From Echinarachnius parma (taxonomy: Eukaryota; Echinodermata; Echinoidea; Clypeasteroida; Echinarachniidae), in the NCBI GenBank assembly GCA_037951105.1, contig JBAMJV010008217.1, positions 47,884-111,883 of the forward strand: DNA of 64,000 nucleotides, written 5' to 3'. The stretch's first letter is position 1. Every line of letters starts with the position of its first letter. Both the position numbers and the translations under genes were made by a program. The notes beneath the pieces were generated by a model. The model did not search any database. It was not told the DNA's origin and was given only the letters and a program-made list of their open reading frames with translations. This document shows positions 41,201 through 46,641 of the stretch, in pieces.

Positions 41201-42679
41201 GCAATTTTCTTGCACACCATCTCAACTCCCTGGGTAGCAAACTAGCCCAAGCTGCTCTTCTATTTAGGGCCCATTACACTAAATGAATACACAACCAAGT
41301 ACACATTTATACTCTTAGGTAGAGAGCAGCAATGTAGATTAAATACCTAGCTGAAGGACATATATGCCTGGGCATCGATTGGTTGTGAGTTTGGGTCCAG
41401 TGATTACATAACCACTGACATAGCAGCAGTATCAACAACAGCAGTTACATAACCCACTTTTGTTAGTGCACGCTTACTAAATGAGTTACGATATGTACGG
41501 AACCTTTGGAAAACGTGGCAGCCTCCAGTGCTCAGTCAAAACAGTTGATAGTGGTTTCAAAAACATTGATTATTTCCATTATTAGTGATACCCAAGAGAA
41601 AAGTGACAGGAATTCTGCACTTATCATAACAGCAAGCAAAAATTCCAGCGTTTCCTTCCCCTTTAACCGCTCGTGCGACAACTTATCCACATGCAAAAGT
41701 ATAAAATGTTGTCTGTTTTTTCTGTTTTTGCCCCCAGGGCTGTACTGCCTTGCATTGGTTATCCTGTATGGTATGACCTTCTTCATCATCTTCTTCCCGT
41801 CCGATTGGATCAAGAACTTATTTGAGGTGAGATATAAAGACCATTTAAGGAATAGCTCTGGTTAAGAGGGCGAATCAGAAAATATTTGTTGTGCTAGGTA
41901 GTGGAAATATTTGAGTAGGAATGGCAAGAGCACCTAATTTTCAAAACAGAGCAACGTTTGTTTGATCAAAATCTGTTCAAAATCCATATTGAACAACCAT
42001 TCACTTAAACAATATACATTGGAACCTCTTTATAACGAGGTATATTATATATAGCGAGGCTATTTCTCAGGTCTAGGCTCTATGTATTGTATATGATGAG
42101 ATATCTGATATAGCGAGGCAAATTCAATGAACCCATTATAACAAGGTTTCATTGTGCATTCAAAGGTTAAAATTTGCACTCAATACCACATCAATTGTTG
42201 CATGTATTCCACATTTGACATTCTGTTTAATAATATGTCAGGTCATCTCCTGACAGCTGGAGGAAATCAAGGACTTGTGTTTTAAGGCCGTCATTCTAAA
42301 CGTCATGCTGTGCATTAAATATATTCCGTCAAAATCCACATCTTATTTGGACATAAACCTCTCTCCATATTTTCAAAAACTTTGACATATCTATCTGCCT
42401 CGCTCTTCATTTCCACTAAAAACATTTCCTTACTTTTTTTTAAAACTTTTACTTTTACTTTTACTTTTTTTCTGAAAGATGGAGGATATCACGGACTGGG
42501 GTTTCAAGGGCGTCATCCTAGCCCTGGGCGTCGGCCACCTCGCGGGGGCGTACATCATCGAGCTCATCTTGGTCACCTCCAAGCCGTTCATGGCGCTGAT
42601 TTCGTGCCGGTGCCTCCGCGAGAAGAAACTCAACTCCTTCCAGCGGCTGGAGATGGAATCGGTCAGTCCGGCGTCATGA
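11182..42679 (+). CDS. ATP13A3: P5B-type transport ATPase (ATP13A2/3 family), whole gene span
   Basis: Multi-exon membrane pump. Known members (ATP13A2, ATP13A3) move polyamines out of late endosomes/lysosomes into the cytosol, driven by an aspartyl-phosphate cycle. I joined 25 exons by eye; every junction keeps phase except one gap between exons 2 and 3 that needs a segment of length 2 mod 3. The coding exons found sum to about 1,116 residues, against roughly 1,180-1,230 in human ATP13A2/3. In order: N-terminal hydrophobic hairpin (exon 2), first core membrane segments (5-6), actuator domain with TGES split across exons 8/9, M4 with the P5B signature PPALP (12), DKTGT split across 12/13, nucleotide-binding domain with KGAPE (16), hinge GDGAND (21), and M5-M10 (22-25). 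The wording FCISPQRIN is closer to ATP13A3 than to ATP13A2, but an invertebrate gene may be co-orthologous to both, so the symbol is tentative. Ten exons have degraded copies in neighbouring introns (listed separately). Confidence 0.93.
11650..11862. mobile_element. CAGTGGC-ended MITE with G/C homopolymers
   Basis: CAGTGGCATTGTGGCTGG followed by G18 at the left; CATGCTACGCCACTG at the right. Between them CCCCCAATAATTTGAGG and CCCCCAATAATATTGCGAG. In the intron after ATP13A exon 1. Confidence 0.6.
12339..12419 (+). pseudogene. Partial echo of ATP13A exon 2
   Basis: Acceptor ATATACAG, then an open frame [20 protein letters not shown] closely matching the start of exon 2 ([17 protein letters not shown]), ending at TGA 12417-12419 after 26 codons. 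The preceding intron sequence (GCTGGTCTTTTT) also resembles that before exon 2, so intron plus exon start were duplicated together. If spliced it would truncate the protein right after the start. Confidence 0.75.
12537..12707 (+). CDS. ATP13A3: ATP13A exon 2, N-terminal membrane hairpin
   Basis: 171 nt, phase 0 at both ends, acceptor CTTATAG, donor GTATAT. It encodes a hydrophobic stretch with [17 protein letters not shown] followed by KPEW, matching the N-terminal hairpin and (M/K)PEW signature of animal ATP13A2/3, the segment of P5B pumps that dips into the membrane before M1. It ends at SILVK, the position of VVLLR in ATP13A3. Confidence 0.88.
13829..13880 (+). other. Candidate missing ATP13A segment (weak)
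   Basis: After an acceptor-like TTTTAG one frame reads [15 protein letters not shown], resembling the stretch after exon 2 in ATP13A2 (acidic residues, then W-x-L-x-T). The phase does not fit: two bases precede the first codon whereas exon 2 ends in phase 0. It may be part of the missing segment with an extra micro-exon, a decayed echo, or chance. Confidence 0.2.
14590..14725. repeat. 15-bp minisatellite, 8-9 copies
   Basis: Unit TGTAGACCAAATGGG. Open on the minus strand as repeated VYTHL, without start context or homology. Confidence 0.95.
15972..16325 (-). mobile_element. tRNA-derived SINE
   Basis: On the minus strand it starts with a tRNA-like head: A-box TGGTAGAGCGCGCG, B-box GGTTCGAACGC, continues with a core CCTTCGGCAAGACAATTTAT, and ends in a (ATT)n tail at 15974-15993. 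Acceptor-stem pairing is not preserved, so it is not a tRNA gene. Confidence 0.85.
16330..17185 (-). pseudogene. Remnant of a repetitive [12 protein letters not shown] protein gene
   Basis: Minus-strand frames give [20 protein letters not shown], then [44 protein letters not shown] and finally a Cys-rich end [17 protein letters not shown]. This order is familiar from a multi-copy protein family of cnidarian, mollusc and echinoderm genomes whose function is not established. At least two frameshifts (one near 16880) and stops make it non-functional. It may be the original cargo of the surrounding 5-kb element. Confidence 0.65.
17324..19740 (+). mobile_element. Dead RTE-like non-LTR retrotransposon (5'-truncated)
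   Basis: Fragments of one polyprotein in order: endonuclease C-part ([41 protein letters not shown]), linker, then reverse transcriptase ([75 protein letters not shown]) and the C-terminal WFGHVVRMP and [12 protein letters not shown] blocks. The frame is broken by stops at 18234 and 18902 and by several shifts, e.g. near 18713. N-terminal endonuclease is missing. Confidence 0.9.
20757..21540. mobile_element. Element with AGGGCCATTCTT ends and repeated E-box palindromes
   Basis: Left AGGGCCATTCTT and right AAGAATGGCCCT are inverse. The interior holds GGTCACGTGTGTGAC at 20772, 20961 and 21182, plus the variant GGTCACTGTGTGAC at 21158. No gene; lies in the intron before ATP13A exon 3. Confidence 0.6.
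22046..22110 (+). pseudogene. Decayed echo of ATP13A exon 3
   Basis: About 180 bp upstream of the matching part of exon 3 the sequence resembles its middle, including an identical 17-mer AAGGCCAAGTATGTCTG. The reading frame is destroyed (TGG of exon 3 reads TGT followed by AAC shifts, and other stops occur). Confidence 0.7.
22188..22319 (+). CDS. ATP13A3: ATP13A exon 3
   Basis: 132 nt, acceptor TTATAG, donor GTGATG. It encodes [10 protein letters not shown] and then [13 protein letters not shown], the aromatic stretch equivalent to RYFTHHSVKYFWN in ATP13A3, just before the 'GLD' loop that starts the conserved core. The first base completes a codon whose other two bases must come from the unlocated preceding exon. 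Confidence 0.88.
22906..22986 (+). CDS. ATP13A3: ATP13A exon 4
   Basis: 81 nt, acceptor TTTCAG, donor GTAATA. Encodes [20 protein letters not shown], aligning to GLDEGVSCTSIYEKHSAGL of ATP13A3. Splits Arg codons at both ends in matching phase. Confidence 0.93.
23135..23280 (-). mobile_element. tRNA-derived SINE fragment
   Basis: On the minus strand GGTGGCTTAGCGGTTAGAGT (A-box region), then CACTGGAGGTCCTGATACGA and ACCCAGACC (B-box region). The 3' part GCCTTCTAGCCAGGCACTC is not tRNA-like, so this is a SINE head, not a tRNA gene. Confidence 0.7.
23890..23959 (+). CDS. ATP13A3: ATP13A exon 5
   Basis: 70 nt, acceptor TCTGCAG, donor GTGAGT. Encodes [19 protein letters not shown], the conserved (L/I)YG-N-I-V-VKS motif before M1 of P5B ATPases. 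Confidence 0.95.
24361..24387 (+). pseudogene. Echo of the start of ATP13A exon 6
   Basis: Acceptor CCTACAG is followed by codons for ILNPF and then TAA at 24383-24385. The surrounding intron text (TCCCCTCTTTAA-TGTAATT-ATTCAT) is also repeated at 24303 and 24388, so a ~70-bp piece spanning intron end and exon start was tandemly copied. Confidence 0.75.
24432..24566 (+). CDS. ATP13A3: ATP13A exon 6, membrane segments M1-M2
   Basis: 135 nt, phase 0 at both ends, acceptor CTACACAG, donor GTGAGT. Begins [13 protein letters not shown], the invariant E-LNP(F/Y)Y-FQ motif, then two hydrophobic segments separated by VDEYYLYS, ending in SLYTTRT before the actuator domain. Confidence 0.97.
25011..25077 (+). 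CDS. ATP13A3: ATP13A exon 7
   Basis: 67 nt, acceptor TCCCCAG, donor GTAAGT. Encodes [19 protein letters not shown], start of the actuator domain (TLR-MV---VRV in the family). Ends one base into a Glu codon. Confidence 0.93.
25142..25620 (+). repeat. ~94-bp tandem repeat, about 5 copies
   Basis: Units carry CAGTCAAACCTGTGCACAG, AGTGACCACC, ACACTGTAGACAGGTGACCT and GACAGGTTCCATTACATT, spaced about 94 bp. The same family occurs singly or tandemly at 2815-3560, 40270-40410, 43820-43980 and near 61455. It has no sustained open frame. It lies in the intron after ATP13A exon 7. Confidence 0.9.
26257..26388 (+). CDS. ATP13A3: ATP13A exon 8, actuator domain
   Basis: 132 nt, acceptor TTGGACAG, donor GTAAGT. 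Encodes [14 protein letters not shown], then [23 protein letters not shown] and the first residues of TGES are the actuator signature. The Gly codon is split with exon 9. Confidence 0.97.
26419..26951. mobile_element. Nested MITEs: outer TIR element split by a TTAA MITE
   Basis: Outer ends GGGGGTGTTGCATAAAGAGT and the inverse ACTCTTTCTGCAACACTCCC. Inside, a second element 26514-26904 has TTAAAGGACCTA and TAGTTCCTTTAA ends. A half copy of the outer element is at 10464-10560. In the intron after ATP13A exon 8. Confidence 0.8.
27120..27325. mobile_element. Foldback MITE (90-bp arms)
   Basis: Left arm TTCACAAAGGAGGTTTGTAC, AAACCATGGTTCAAACC.., ATGGAATGCCAATTGTAAAC; right arm is nearly its exact inverse, with a ~30-bp loop. 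Ends 59 bp before ATP13A exon 9. Confidence 0.93.
27385..27549 (+). CDS. ATP13A3: ATP13A exon 9, actuator domain
   Basis: 165 nt, acceptor CCTACAG, donor GTAATT. Completes [13 protein letters not shown], then [20 protein letters not shown], a P5B-diagnostic block, and VVVLTG. The Glu of TGES is the residue that assists dephosphorylation in P-type ATPases. Confidence 0.97.
27970..28080 (+). CDS. ATP13A3: ATP13A exon 10, M3 region
   Basis: 111 nt, acceptor TACTCAG, donor GTAAGT. Encodes [20 protein letters not shown], then the start of M3 ([10 protein letters not shown]). (S/T)xKG--VRSIL(Y/H)P is conserved in ATP13A2/3. Confidence 0.96.
28580..28626 (+). CDS. ATP13A3: ATP13A exon 11, M3 end
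   Basis: 47 nt, acceptor CTTGCAG, donor GTAAGT. Short hydrophobic exon ([16 protein letters not shown]); IGFIYT is identical to human ATP13A3. Confidence 0.93.
29091..29279 (+). CDS. ATP13A3: ATP13A exon 12, M4 and PPALP
   Basis: 189 nt, phase 0 at both ends, acceptor GTGGCAG, donor GTTGGT. Encodes [25 protein letters not shown] is the P5B substrate-site signature in M4. Then [20 protein letters not shown] and, at the end, FDK, the phosphorylated Asp of DKTGT. Confidence 0.98.
29346..29455 (+). pseudogene. Echo 1 of ATP13A exon 12
   Basis: The second half of exon 12 recurs about 165 bp downstream: CTCAGCTA, ATATTCTGCAT, GATCAACTT, TTGATATTGTCTGTTTTGAT and the donor context AAGGTTGGT. The active-site Asp codon is kept but an in-frame TGA appears in the copy of INLCG. 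Confidence 0.8.
29531..29620 (+). pseudogene. Echo 2 of ATP13A exon 12
   Basis: A more decayed copy of the same part: TTTAGCCACGACTTAAGAAA, GCATCAGAGGATCAACTTG, GCTTGATATTGTCTG. A deletion removed the SPQ codons and the donor is lost. Confidence 0.7.
29697..29812 (+). pseudogene. Echo 3 of ATP13A exon 12
   Basis: Third degraded copy: TTGCATCAGCTTGCAGAG, ATCAACTTGTGCTGAACAC, TTGATATTGTCTG, AAATAAGGTTGATTT. With echoes 1 and 2 this is a tandem series about 165-190 bp apart. Confidence 0.7.
30014..30076. repeat. Perfect hairpin, 26-bp stem
   Basis: ATGTAAATCAATGGAGCCGC plus AAGCTA on the left, exact inverse on the right, ~10-nt loop. 79 bp before ATP13A exon 13. Confidence 0.95.
30156..30217 (+). 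CDS. ATP13A3: ATP13A exon 13, DKTGT completion
   Basis: 62 nt, acceptor TTGTTCAG, donor GTAAGT. Begins [15 protein letters not shown], completing [12 protein letters not shown], the phosphorylation site of P5B pumps. Confidence 0.98.
30992..31136 (+). CDS. ATP13A3: ATP13A exon 14, N-domain start
   Basis: 145 nt, acceptor CTCCTAG, donor GTGAGT. Encodes [19 protein letters not shown], then [24 protein letters not shown] and GDP-D-KM-E-(T/I)GW are hallmark P5B N-domain motifs. Confidence 0.98.
31168..31365. mobile_element. Near-perfect palindrome (93-bp arms)
   Basis: Arms contain TTTGCAAATAATATGCGTAT, GACTCCCCGTTGGCAAGCTT, AACTAGGTCCGGCAAGCT and the inverse, with an ~11-bp loop. Starts 32 bp after the donor of ATP13A exon 14. 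Confidence 0.95.
32512..33056. mobile_element. TTAA-flanked MITE, family 1 (copy 2)
   Basis: Termini TTAAAGGGGTAGTTTAGTTT and the inverse CTGTACTACCCCTTTAA, flanked by TTAA as in piggyBac-type insertions. Very similar to the copy at 46642-47166. Non-coding. Confidence 0.9.
33597..33817. mobile_element. Foldback MITE (56-bp arms)
   Basis: TACCGTAGAACACCATCGTC, AAGCACCCCCCAAG, CATCTTGCTTTTA mirrored by TAAAAGCAAGATG, CTTGGGGGTGCTT, GACGATGGTGTTCTACGGTA. Ends 82 bp before ATP13A exon 15. Confidence 0.93.
33900..34016 (+). CDS. ATP13A3: ATP13A exon 15, N-domain
   Basis: 117 nt, phase 0, acceptor TTTCAAAG, donor GTCAGT (weak). Encodes [20 protein letters not shown], then [18 protein letters not shown] is the ATP13A3 counterpart. 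This linker is variable in the family. Confidence 0.9.
34144..34222 (+). pseudogene. Echo of ATP13A exon 15
   Basis: Begins after TTTTTCAG and copies the first two thirds of exon 15: AATTTTGAAGA, AACCCAGCCAAAATAAGCAA, TTATTATTCCGTGGTTCTGA, CAGTTGTTA. Several single-base changes make stops (TGA early). Confidence 0.75.
35075..35228 (+). CDS. ATP13A3: ATP13A exon 16, N-domain KGAPE
   Basis: 154 nt, acceptor TACATAG, donor GTAAGA. Encodes [20 protein letters not shown], then [27 protein letters not shown] and KG-PE belong to the ATP-binding domain. Confidence 0.98.
35274..35943. repeat. GAT-rich minisatellite (GGTAGTGGAGAT + (GAT)n)
   Basis: About 30 units of GGTAGTGGA followed by 3-7 GAT triplets. 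Because it is trinucleotide-based, three frames stay open (Asp-rich GSGDDDD, Met/Val-rich, and Ile/Thr-rich on the other strand). It lies in the intron between exons 16 and 17, with no exon signals, so I do not call a gene. Confidence 0.95.
36062..36182 (+). CDS. ATP13A3: ATP13A exon 17
   Basis: 121 nt, acceptor TTTGTCAG, donor GTGAGA. Encodes [20 protein letters not shown], then ALAWKRLD and [10 protein letters not shown]; matches VP-DF---L---T--G-RVIALA in the family. Confidence 0.97.
36525..36649 (+). CDS. ATP13A3: ATP13A exon 18, P-domain
   Basis: 125 nt, acceptor CTTGCAG, donor GTATGA. Encodes [20 protein letters not shown], then [20 protein letters not shown] and ITG. LG(L/I)(L/I)(V/I)M-N-LK--T and R(T/A)VM(V/I)TGD are conserved. 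Confidence 0.98.
36796..36856 (+). pseudogene. Echo of the end of ATP13A exon 18
   Basis: GAGTTACAGAGCTCGTATGC, then GGACCGTTATGATCAGAGGT and ATGAAGGGCAAA copy the last ~45 nt of exon 18 and the first intron bases, about 190 bp downstream. The donor-like AG|GTATGA is kept. Parts of the flanking intron (AGGTAAAATGAT, CAACTGCATACCA) recur near 37234, hinting at a longer duplicated unit. Confidence 0.75.
37619..37782 (+). CDS. ATP13A3: ATP13A exon 19
   Basis: Acceptor TTCATAG. Encodes [20 protein letters not shown], then KRVITVEAA and a variable linker. GDN--TAV-VAR-C is the P-domain motif. The donor is uncertain: to keep phase 0 into exon 20 it must follow GAT (37779) or GTG (37782), both non-consensus GTG donors; I chose 37782. 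Confidence 0.88.
37850..37925 (+). pseudogene. Echo of part of ATP13A exon 19
   Basis: About 190 bp downstream, GTTGTGCCTGTTGCGGAAGA, GTGGTAGCATTTGAGGCAGC, CACACCACTAATTAAAGGTG, ATAAACAGGATGT match the [20 protein letters not shown] part of exon 19 at clearly elevated identity. The frame is interrupted. Confidence 0.65.
38302..38412 (+). CDS. ATP13A3: ATP13A exon 20
   Basis: 111 nt, phase 0, acceptor CTTCTAG, donor GTGAGT. Encodes [20 protein letters not shown], then [17 protein letters not shown]; (A/L)(M/S)(N/G)GK(S/T)F----(E/K)-F---(V/L) aligns to human ATP13A3. Confidence 0.93.
38493..38760 (-). pseudogene. Retrotransposon C-terminal fragment
   Basis: Minus-strand open frame with [35 protein letters not shown], the W--C-(C/D)-(G)--QT--H-L-C type tail found at the end of many LINE reverse transcriptases. 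86 codons, no other domains; lies in the ATP13A intron between exons 20 and 21. Confidence 0.6.
38896..39128 (+). CDS. ATP13A3: ATP13A exon 21, hinge GDGAND
   Basis: 233 nt, acceptor TTCCAG, donor GTGAGT. Encodes [20 protein letters not shown], then [52 protein letters not shown] is the Mg-binding hinge motif; V(A/S)(A/S)PFTS is family-specific. Confidence 0.99.
39311..39434 (+). pseudogene. Echo V1 of ATP13A exon 22 (possible alternative end)
   Basis: Acceptor TCTTTAG, same phase as exon 22, reads [20 protein letters not shown], then shifts by a 2-bp insertion and ends at TAA 39432-39434. It lacks the RAALTTSFG codons. An AATAAA sits at 39433-39438 over the stop. Confidence 0.75.
39488..39629 (+). 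pseudogene. Echo V2 of ATP13A exon 22 (possible alternative end)
   Basis: Acceptor ATCTTTAG in the same phase as exon 22; reads [20 protein letters not shown], then [17 protein letters not shown], and after a divergent tail stops at TAA 39627-39629. No frameshift across the M7 part. If used it would end the pump after M7. Confidence 0.75.
39690..40010 (+). CDS. ATP13A3: ATP13A exon 22, M5-M8 region
   Basis: 321 nt, the longest exon, acceptor TTTTTAG, donor GTAAGA. Encodes [20 protein letters not shown], then several hydrophobic helices ([46 protein letters not shown]) separated by GDAQF and [20 protein letters not shown](F/Y)MALYS and GD-QFL-ID are conserved. Confidence 0.98.
40507..40655 (+). 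CDS. ATP13A3: ATP13A exon 23
   Basis: 149 nt, acceptor AATCTAG, donor GTAAGT. Encodes [20 protein letters not shown], then [45 protein letters not shown](F/Y)R--(L/C)Y-N is the M9 block. Confidence 0.97.
40686..41066. mobile_element. TTAA-flanked MITE, family 2
   Basis: TTAAAGGGATCTAGTAACTT at the left and TTACTAAGTCCCTTTAA at the right. Interior words (GTTGACATGTGCAAAGAGTG, TCTGATATGTCC, AAGTAATGAGC) match the inverse of 61038-61282. It begins 31 bp after ATP13A exon 23. Confidence 0.88.
41110..41425 (-). mobile_element. Decayed SINE related to the one at 15972-16325
   Basis: Shares CTCAACTCCCTGGG, AGAGAGCAGCAATG, AGCTGAAGGACA and the AATAATAAT tail in the same order as the 15972 SINE. Head boxes are eroded (GGTTGTGAGTTTGGGTCC). 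Confidence 0.65.
41738..41826 (+). CDS. ATP13A3: ATP13A exon 24
   Basis: 89 nt, acceptor CCCCCAG, donor GTGAGA. Encodes [20 protein letters not shown], then SDWIKNLFE; membrane helix followed by an amphipathic loop. Confidence 0.93.
42257..42307 (+). pseudogene. Echo of ATP13A exon 25
   Basis: Acceptor TCCTGACAG, then in the same phase [19 protein letters not shown] against [19 protein letters not shown] of exon 25, about 220 bp upstream. It stays open until a stop near 42382, giving a shorter divergent tail if spliced. Confidence 0.65.
42479..42679 (+). CDS. ATP13A3: ATP13A exon 25, last coding exon
   Basis: 201 nt with stop TGA at 42677-42679; acceptor TGAAAG after a TTTTAC-rich tract. 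Encodes [20 protein letters not shown], then [11 protein letters not shown] and a basic tail [27 protein letters not shown](F/Y)--E is the M10 region of ATP13A2. Confidence 0.95.
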   Translation: MEDITDWGFKGVILALGVGHLAGAYIIELILVTSKPFMALISCRCLREKKLNSFQRLEMESVSPAS

Positions 42680-45600
42680 CAATTCTGGAAACAGGGACAG
42701 CATTTTCGTAAATTAATTGATTTTACGTTTTGGGTAGAATTGGTCAAGACCTTGTTATGACGATTGTTGACACAATTTAAAAAATATATTTTATCTAGGA
42801 AATCTTACATTTTTGGTAGACGTGCAGATCTTTCTCTGCTGACATAAGAACGTAATAAATAATTGTATGTATATTTTGTATGGTAGTGGTTTAGTCTTTA
42901 TTGCAACGCCAGAAATAGCATCTAAGTACAATTTGTGGTGTTTTTCTTTTAGTTTCGAGAGAGGTGCAGTTATAACAAATTTGTTCAATATCATACAAAT
43001 GTCATATTTGTTAGATGGCAGTGCGCTTTTCATACTGCCCATTGTTATCGTCACATATTTATATATTATCTTTTGAATGTGAATTTTCTATAAAGTTATT
43101 TGTGTATAAAGTAAACAGTCAATTTTCTGTAGACATATTATAGACATGCAAGGTAATGCTTTTACATTTTGTTTTAAAAGTGAGCATCAAAAGTTGAAAC
43201 GTGCGCTATAGTAGCCACTATTATTATTAGGTTTCATTAATGACTATTGAAGATGTCTGGTCACACTGTGCTGGCAGATTGCTATCCACACAGATCAACA
43301 AGGTTATTAAAGGCGGATTTGTCAGGAATTACATGACGTAAAATCCTCGTTGCAGCTCTTCAGAGACTTGGGCCATTTTTCCGGTTATTGAGTTCCTCAG
43401 AATTTAGAGTAAATGTCATCAATTTGTTCAGCTTACATGTGTTTAACAGATGTTTTCTAAACTGGCTCGCCCCAGGCTCATAGTAGAGACTGCATGGAGC
43501 AGAATATACAGCAAGGGTTGTTTATTTAACAATTAGAATAGACTGGGTCGGATCTCTTGAATGACATTTTGAGCCAACTCCGGTACAAATACGTAATGTC
43601 AACTCCGGTACAAATACGTAATTGAGAGGAGGCTACCCTGGGAAAACAAAACCAAATAGAATTATTATAATAAACAATTCAATTGCTGTAGAAAAAAAAA
43701 AAAAAAAAATTGGAAACCTCAGGGTGTGTTATTTTTGTTGTTGTATTGAAATGTTCAGATCTATTTGAGGTCCGTCTAACATATATAAATAATATATGCC
43801 AGTTTATTGGTCACTGTTTATAGTGTACGCTCAAACCTGTGTATTGTGACCACCTTTAGGGAATCAAAAAGAGTGGCCACTGTAGACAAGTGTCCTAAAA
43901 TAACACTTTATCTGCAGGGGATCACTTTTGGTGGCCACTATAGACAGGTTTGGTGATATAGACAGGTTTGACTGTATGCACCCTAACCTGAAATGGATAG
44001 TCCCCAAAATAAAGAATGTTGATTAAGAGTCTGTTATTGAAGTGAATTTCAACAAACTTCACTTTTTTTTAAGTGGAGATATCTATAAACTATTCCAGTT
44101 CAAATGCCTTTATTAAAAACAAGGTCAACATATTAAAACAATATTTGGTTTTAGATAGGCTCAGGTGATATGGAGGTGAAATTGTTGTAATGACTCAAAT
44201 TCAACTTCATGAAGAGACTAACAATAAAATGCTAAGAATTACTGTTATTTTTGTATTTGTGCAATCTGAAATCACGTTTCCATGTGGATAACATACAACA
44301 TAATTTCTTTACCCTATTGATATTGATTTCCCATTCGGCAATATCTTATTTTGTTGTTTTTATTCCGTTTGAGTGGAATATAATTTTAGAACATTTCTAA
44401 AGTTTCTTACTGGAGCAAATTCAATCTGTAAATGTTAATTATGTTGATTATGAATGGTTTGAAATTTGAATTAAGTGCCTTGTATGTTTTTTTAAATTTT
44501 TTTAATCCACTGATTTGCATTTTTTTTTTTTTTTTTAACCCATTGACCACGGGAACCGGGTGGGTTGTGTACAAAGTCTATGGGGATTTCAGAAACTCGG
44601 AAGGGTATGGGTTAAGAGAAATGTGTACATTTTGTTTATAACAATAACATGTCTGAATCATGATGACAAGAATTAATGGGGAAAATATCTTTAGAGTTGA
44701 GATTATCGTTCAATAATGAAATGTGATCATGGAAGAAGATATTCCCACTTACTTTTGTAGGAAATCTTGCAACTTTTTTCCATGACATGCCAAATATAAA
44801 TATTTTTGATGTAAATACTGAATATTTCAGTTTTCTCTTATTTGAGCCATTTTCTTTTATAAATTTAATTGTAATTAACACTACTTTTATGATAATGTCA
44901 TATTTTAAAAGTTGTTTGTGTTTCGTTTGTGTGAGTGTCAGATACAAGTTCAGAAATTTTCTTTAAAAACATTTTTTTTTGAAAATTAAATGTTACCTCA
45001 TGAATTGTGTTCCATCAATTATTGCGTTTTTCAGCATTTTCAGTAATAATAGCGGAGTATATTTTTCTGAGCTTAAATAAAAATGAAATTATTTACAGAT
45101 CTTCCATCCATTTTGTATACTTAGCCCATCTCAAGGTTTATGTAATACTTTTTTTTACATTTCAGAATGTTATCTAAAGAAAAGATATTAGAACATACTT
45201 TGTACATTTATCGTGAGATAATAGACTAAAGCTATGAATATATGGTTTAATTTAATACATTTACAGATTTTTCATACCATCCTAGGCGAGTTTGATGTAC
45301 TTCCAATTTTGAATTTCAATCCTTATTAAATGAATTTTCTACATTTCTAGCATGGGACAGATTTCATACATGTGTAATAGAAAGAAGAAAAAAATAAATT
45401 CGTCTTTCAACTAAATTTTTTATTCAATTAGTATACATTGTATGAAATACTACATTAATCTTTTAGTGTAATTTGATGAAATATTTACGGCTTTCATTAT
45501 TATCATATCTGGTTCAGGTGTTTTACGCCCTTTTAATAATATACATGCATTGACCATATCTTACATTAGGCTACCTATACAGTATACTAATCACTTCATT

Positions 45601-46641
45601 TTTGTCCACATTTTTCTTTTCCTTCTACCTCGCAGTAATGTATCTTATTACTTGAAGCTTTAGGCTCACTGAGTGATATCGGGCTTTATAAGAAGGGATT
45701 ATCATTATTAGTAATCAGGATTTTCTCTCTTGCTACGATACGCTTATTGGTGCTATAAATCTTTTTGGCTTTAAAATTGCCGCTTTTGGATATGGCATTC
45801 ACATTTTTCCTTTGAATATTATTAATTACATGATCAATTGTATATTCGTGTATTCTAAAGAACATCGTCATCATGCGACCAAAATTAATGTGATATTAAT
45901 AGTTTTTGACTTGTTTGTTAATAGTTTGGATTCCTATTAAATAGGAAGCATGTATGAGCAGCGGGCAGAGGGGGTTCACACAAATTATTAGGGACACATT
46001 TTGTGCTAGTTTCTGTAAGAATTTTCCATTTGTTTTTGCCAAATGATTACATGCATCAGCAGTGTGGTTGAACTCTTTTTAAGGATTTCCTCTGCTTTTG
46101 CCAAATTATGCCCTCACCCTCCTGTAGCTAACTATGGACATGTATAGAGAGTTTTAATTGTGCCCAAAATGAATACCATATATGAATAATGTATTTGTGC
46201 ATCACAATCATCTTTAGGCATCTGTCTGTGCACGTATGAATAATTGTGAGTTATTTTGTATTACTATGTATAATTTTGCAGGCTGAATGATTTGTTTTCT
46301 TTATCTTCACCACCATAGCATATCGTCAGTTTGACAACTGAACTGAAAGGGCAGTACAATATTAAAGTGATTTTGGAGATGATCATGTTTGTAGTTTGGG
46401 AGCCTTGTAGAAACGCAAAACAAGAAATTTATGTCTGAAAATTTGGCATTATGTTGGGACGGCGCCAACCTACCAGATGAATTTAGCCAAAAATCAACTT
46501 ATTACTCTTTTCACAGAGCTTTTCTCAATCCCACCCGATATGTTGAACTCTTACTCAAACAAGTTTTCCATTTTGTTCATTTTTTGTATTTGTATTCAAA
46601 TAAGTTTGTGCATGGCTTTGTGATATATTTTAGTGTGAATC
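42680..46641. other. ATPase 3' flank, no other gene
   Basis: AT-rich DNA probably including the 3' UTR. Contains single copies of the dispersed CAAACCTGT repeat (43820-43980), an A18 run at 43691 and possible AATAAA sites at 42856 and 44224. The transcript end cannot be fixed. Confidence 0.5.
44537..44616. mobile_element. 80-bp mini-element with TTAACCC/GGGTTAA ends
   Basis: TTAACCCATTGACCACGGGA ... CTCGGAAGGGTATGGGTTAA. A related copy near 13074-13150 shares TGTGTACAAAGTCT, GGATTTCAGAA/GAATTTCAGAA and GGGTTA. Very short for a transposon. Confidence 0.5.
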
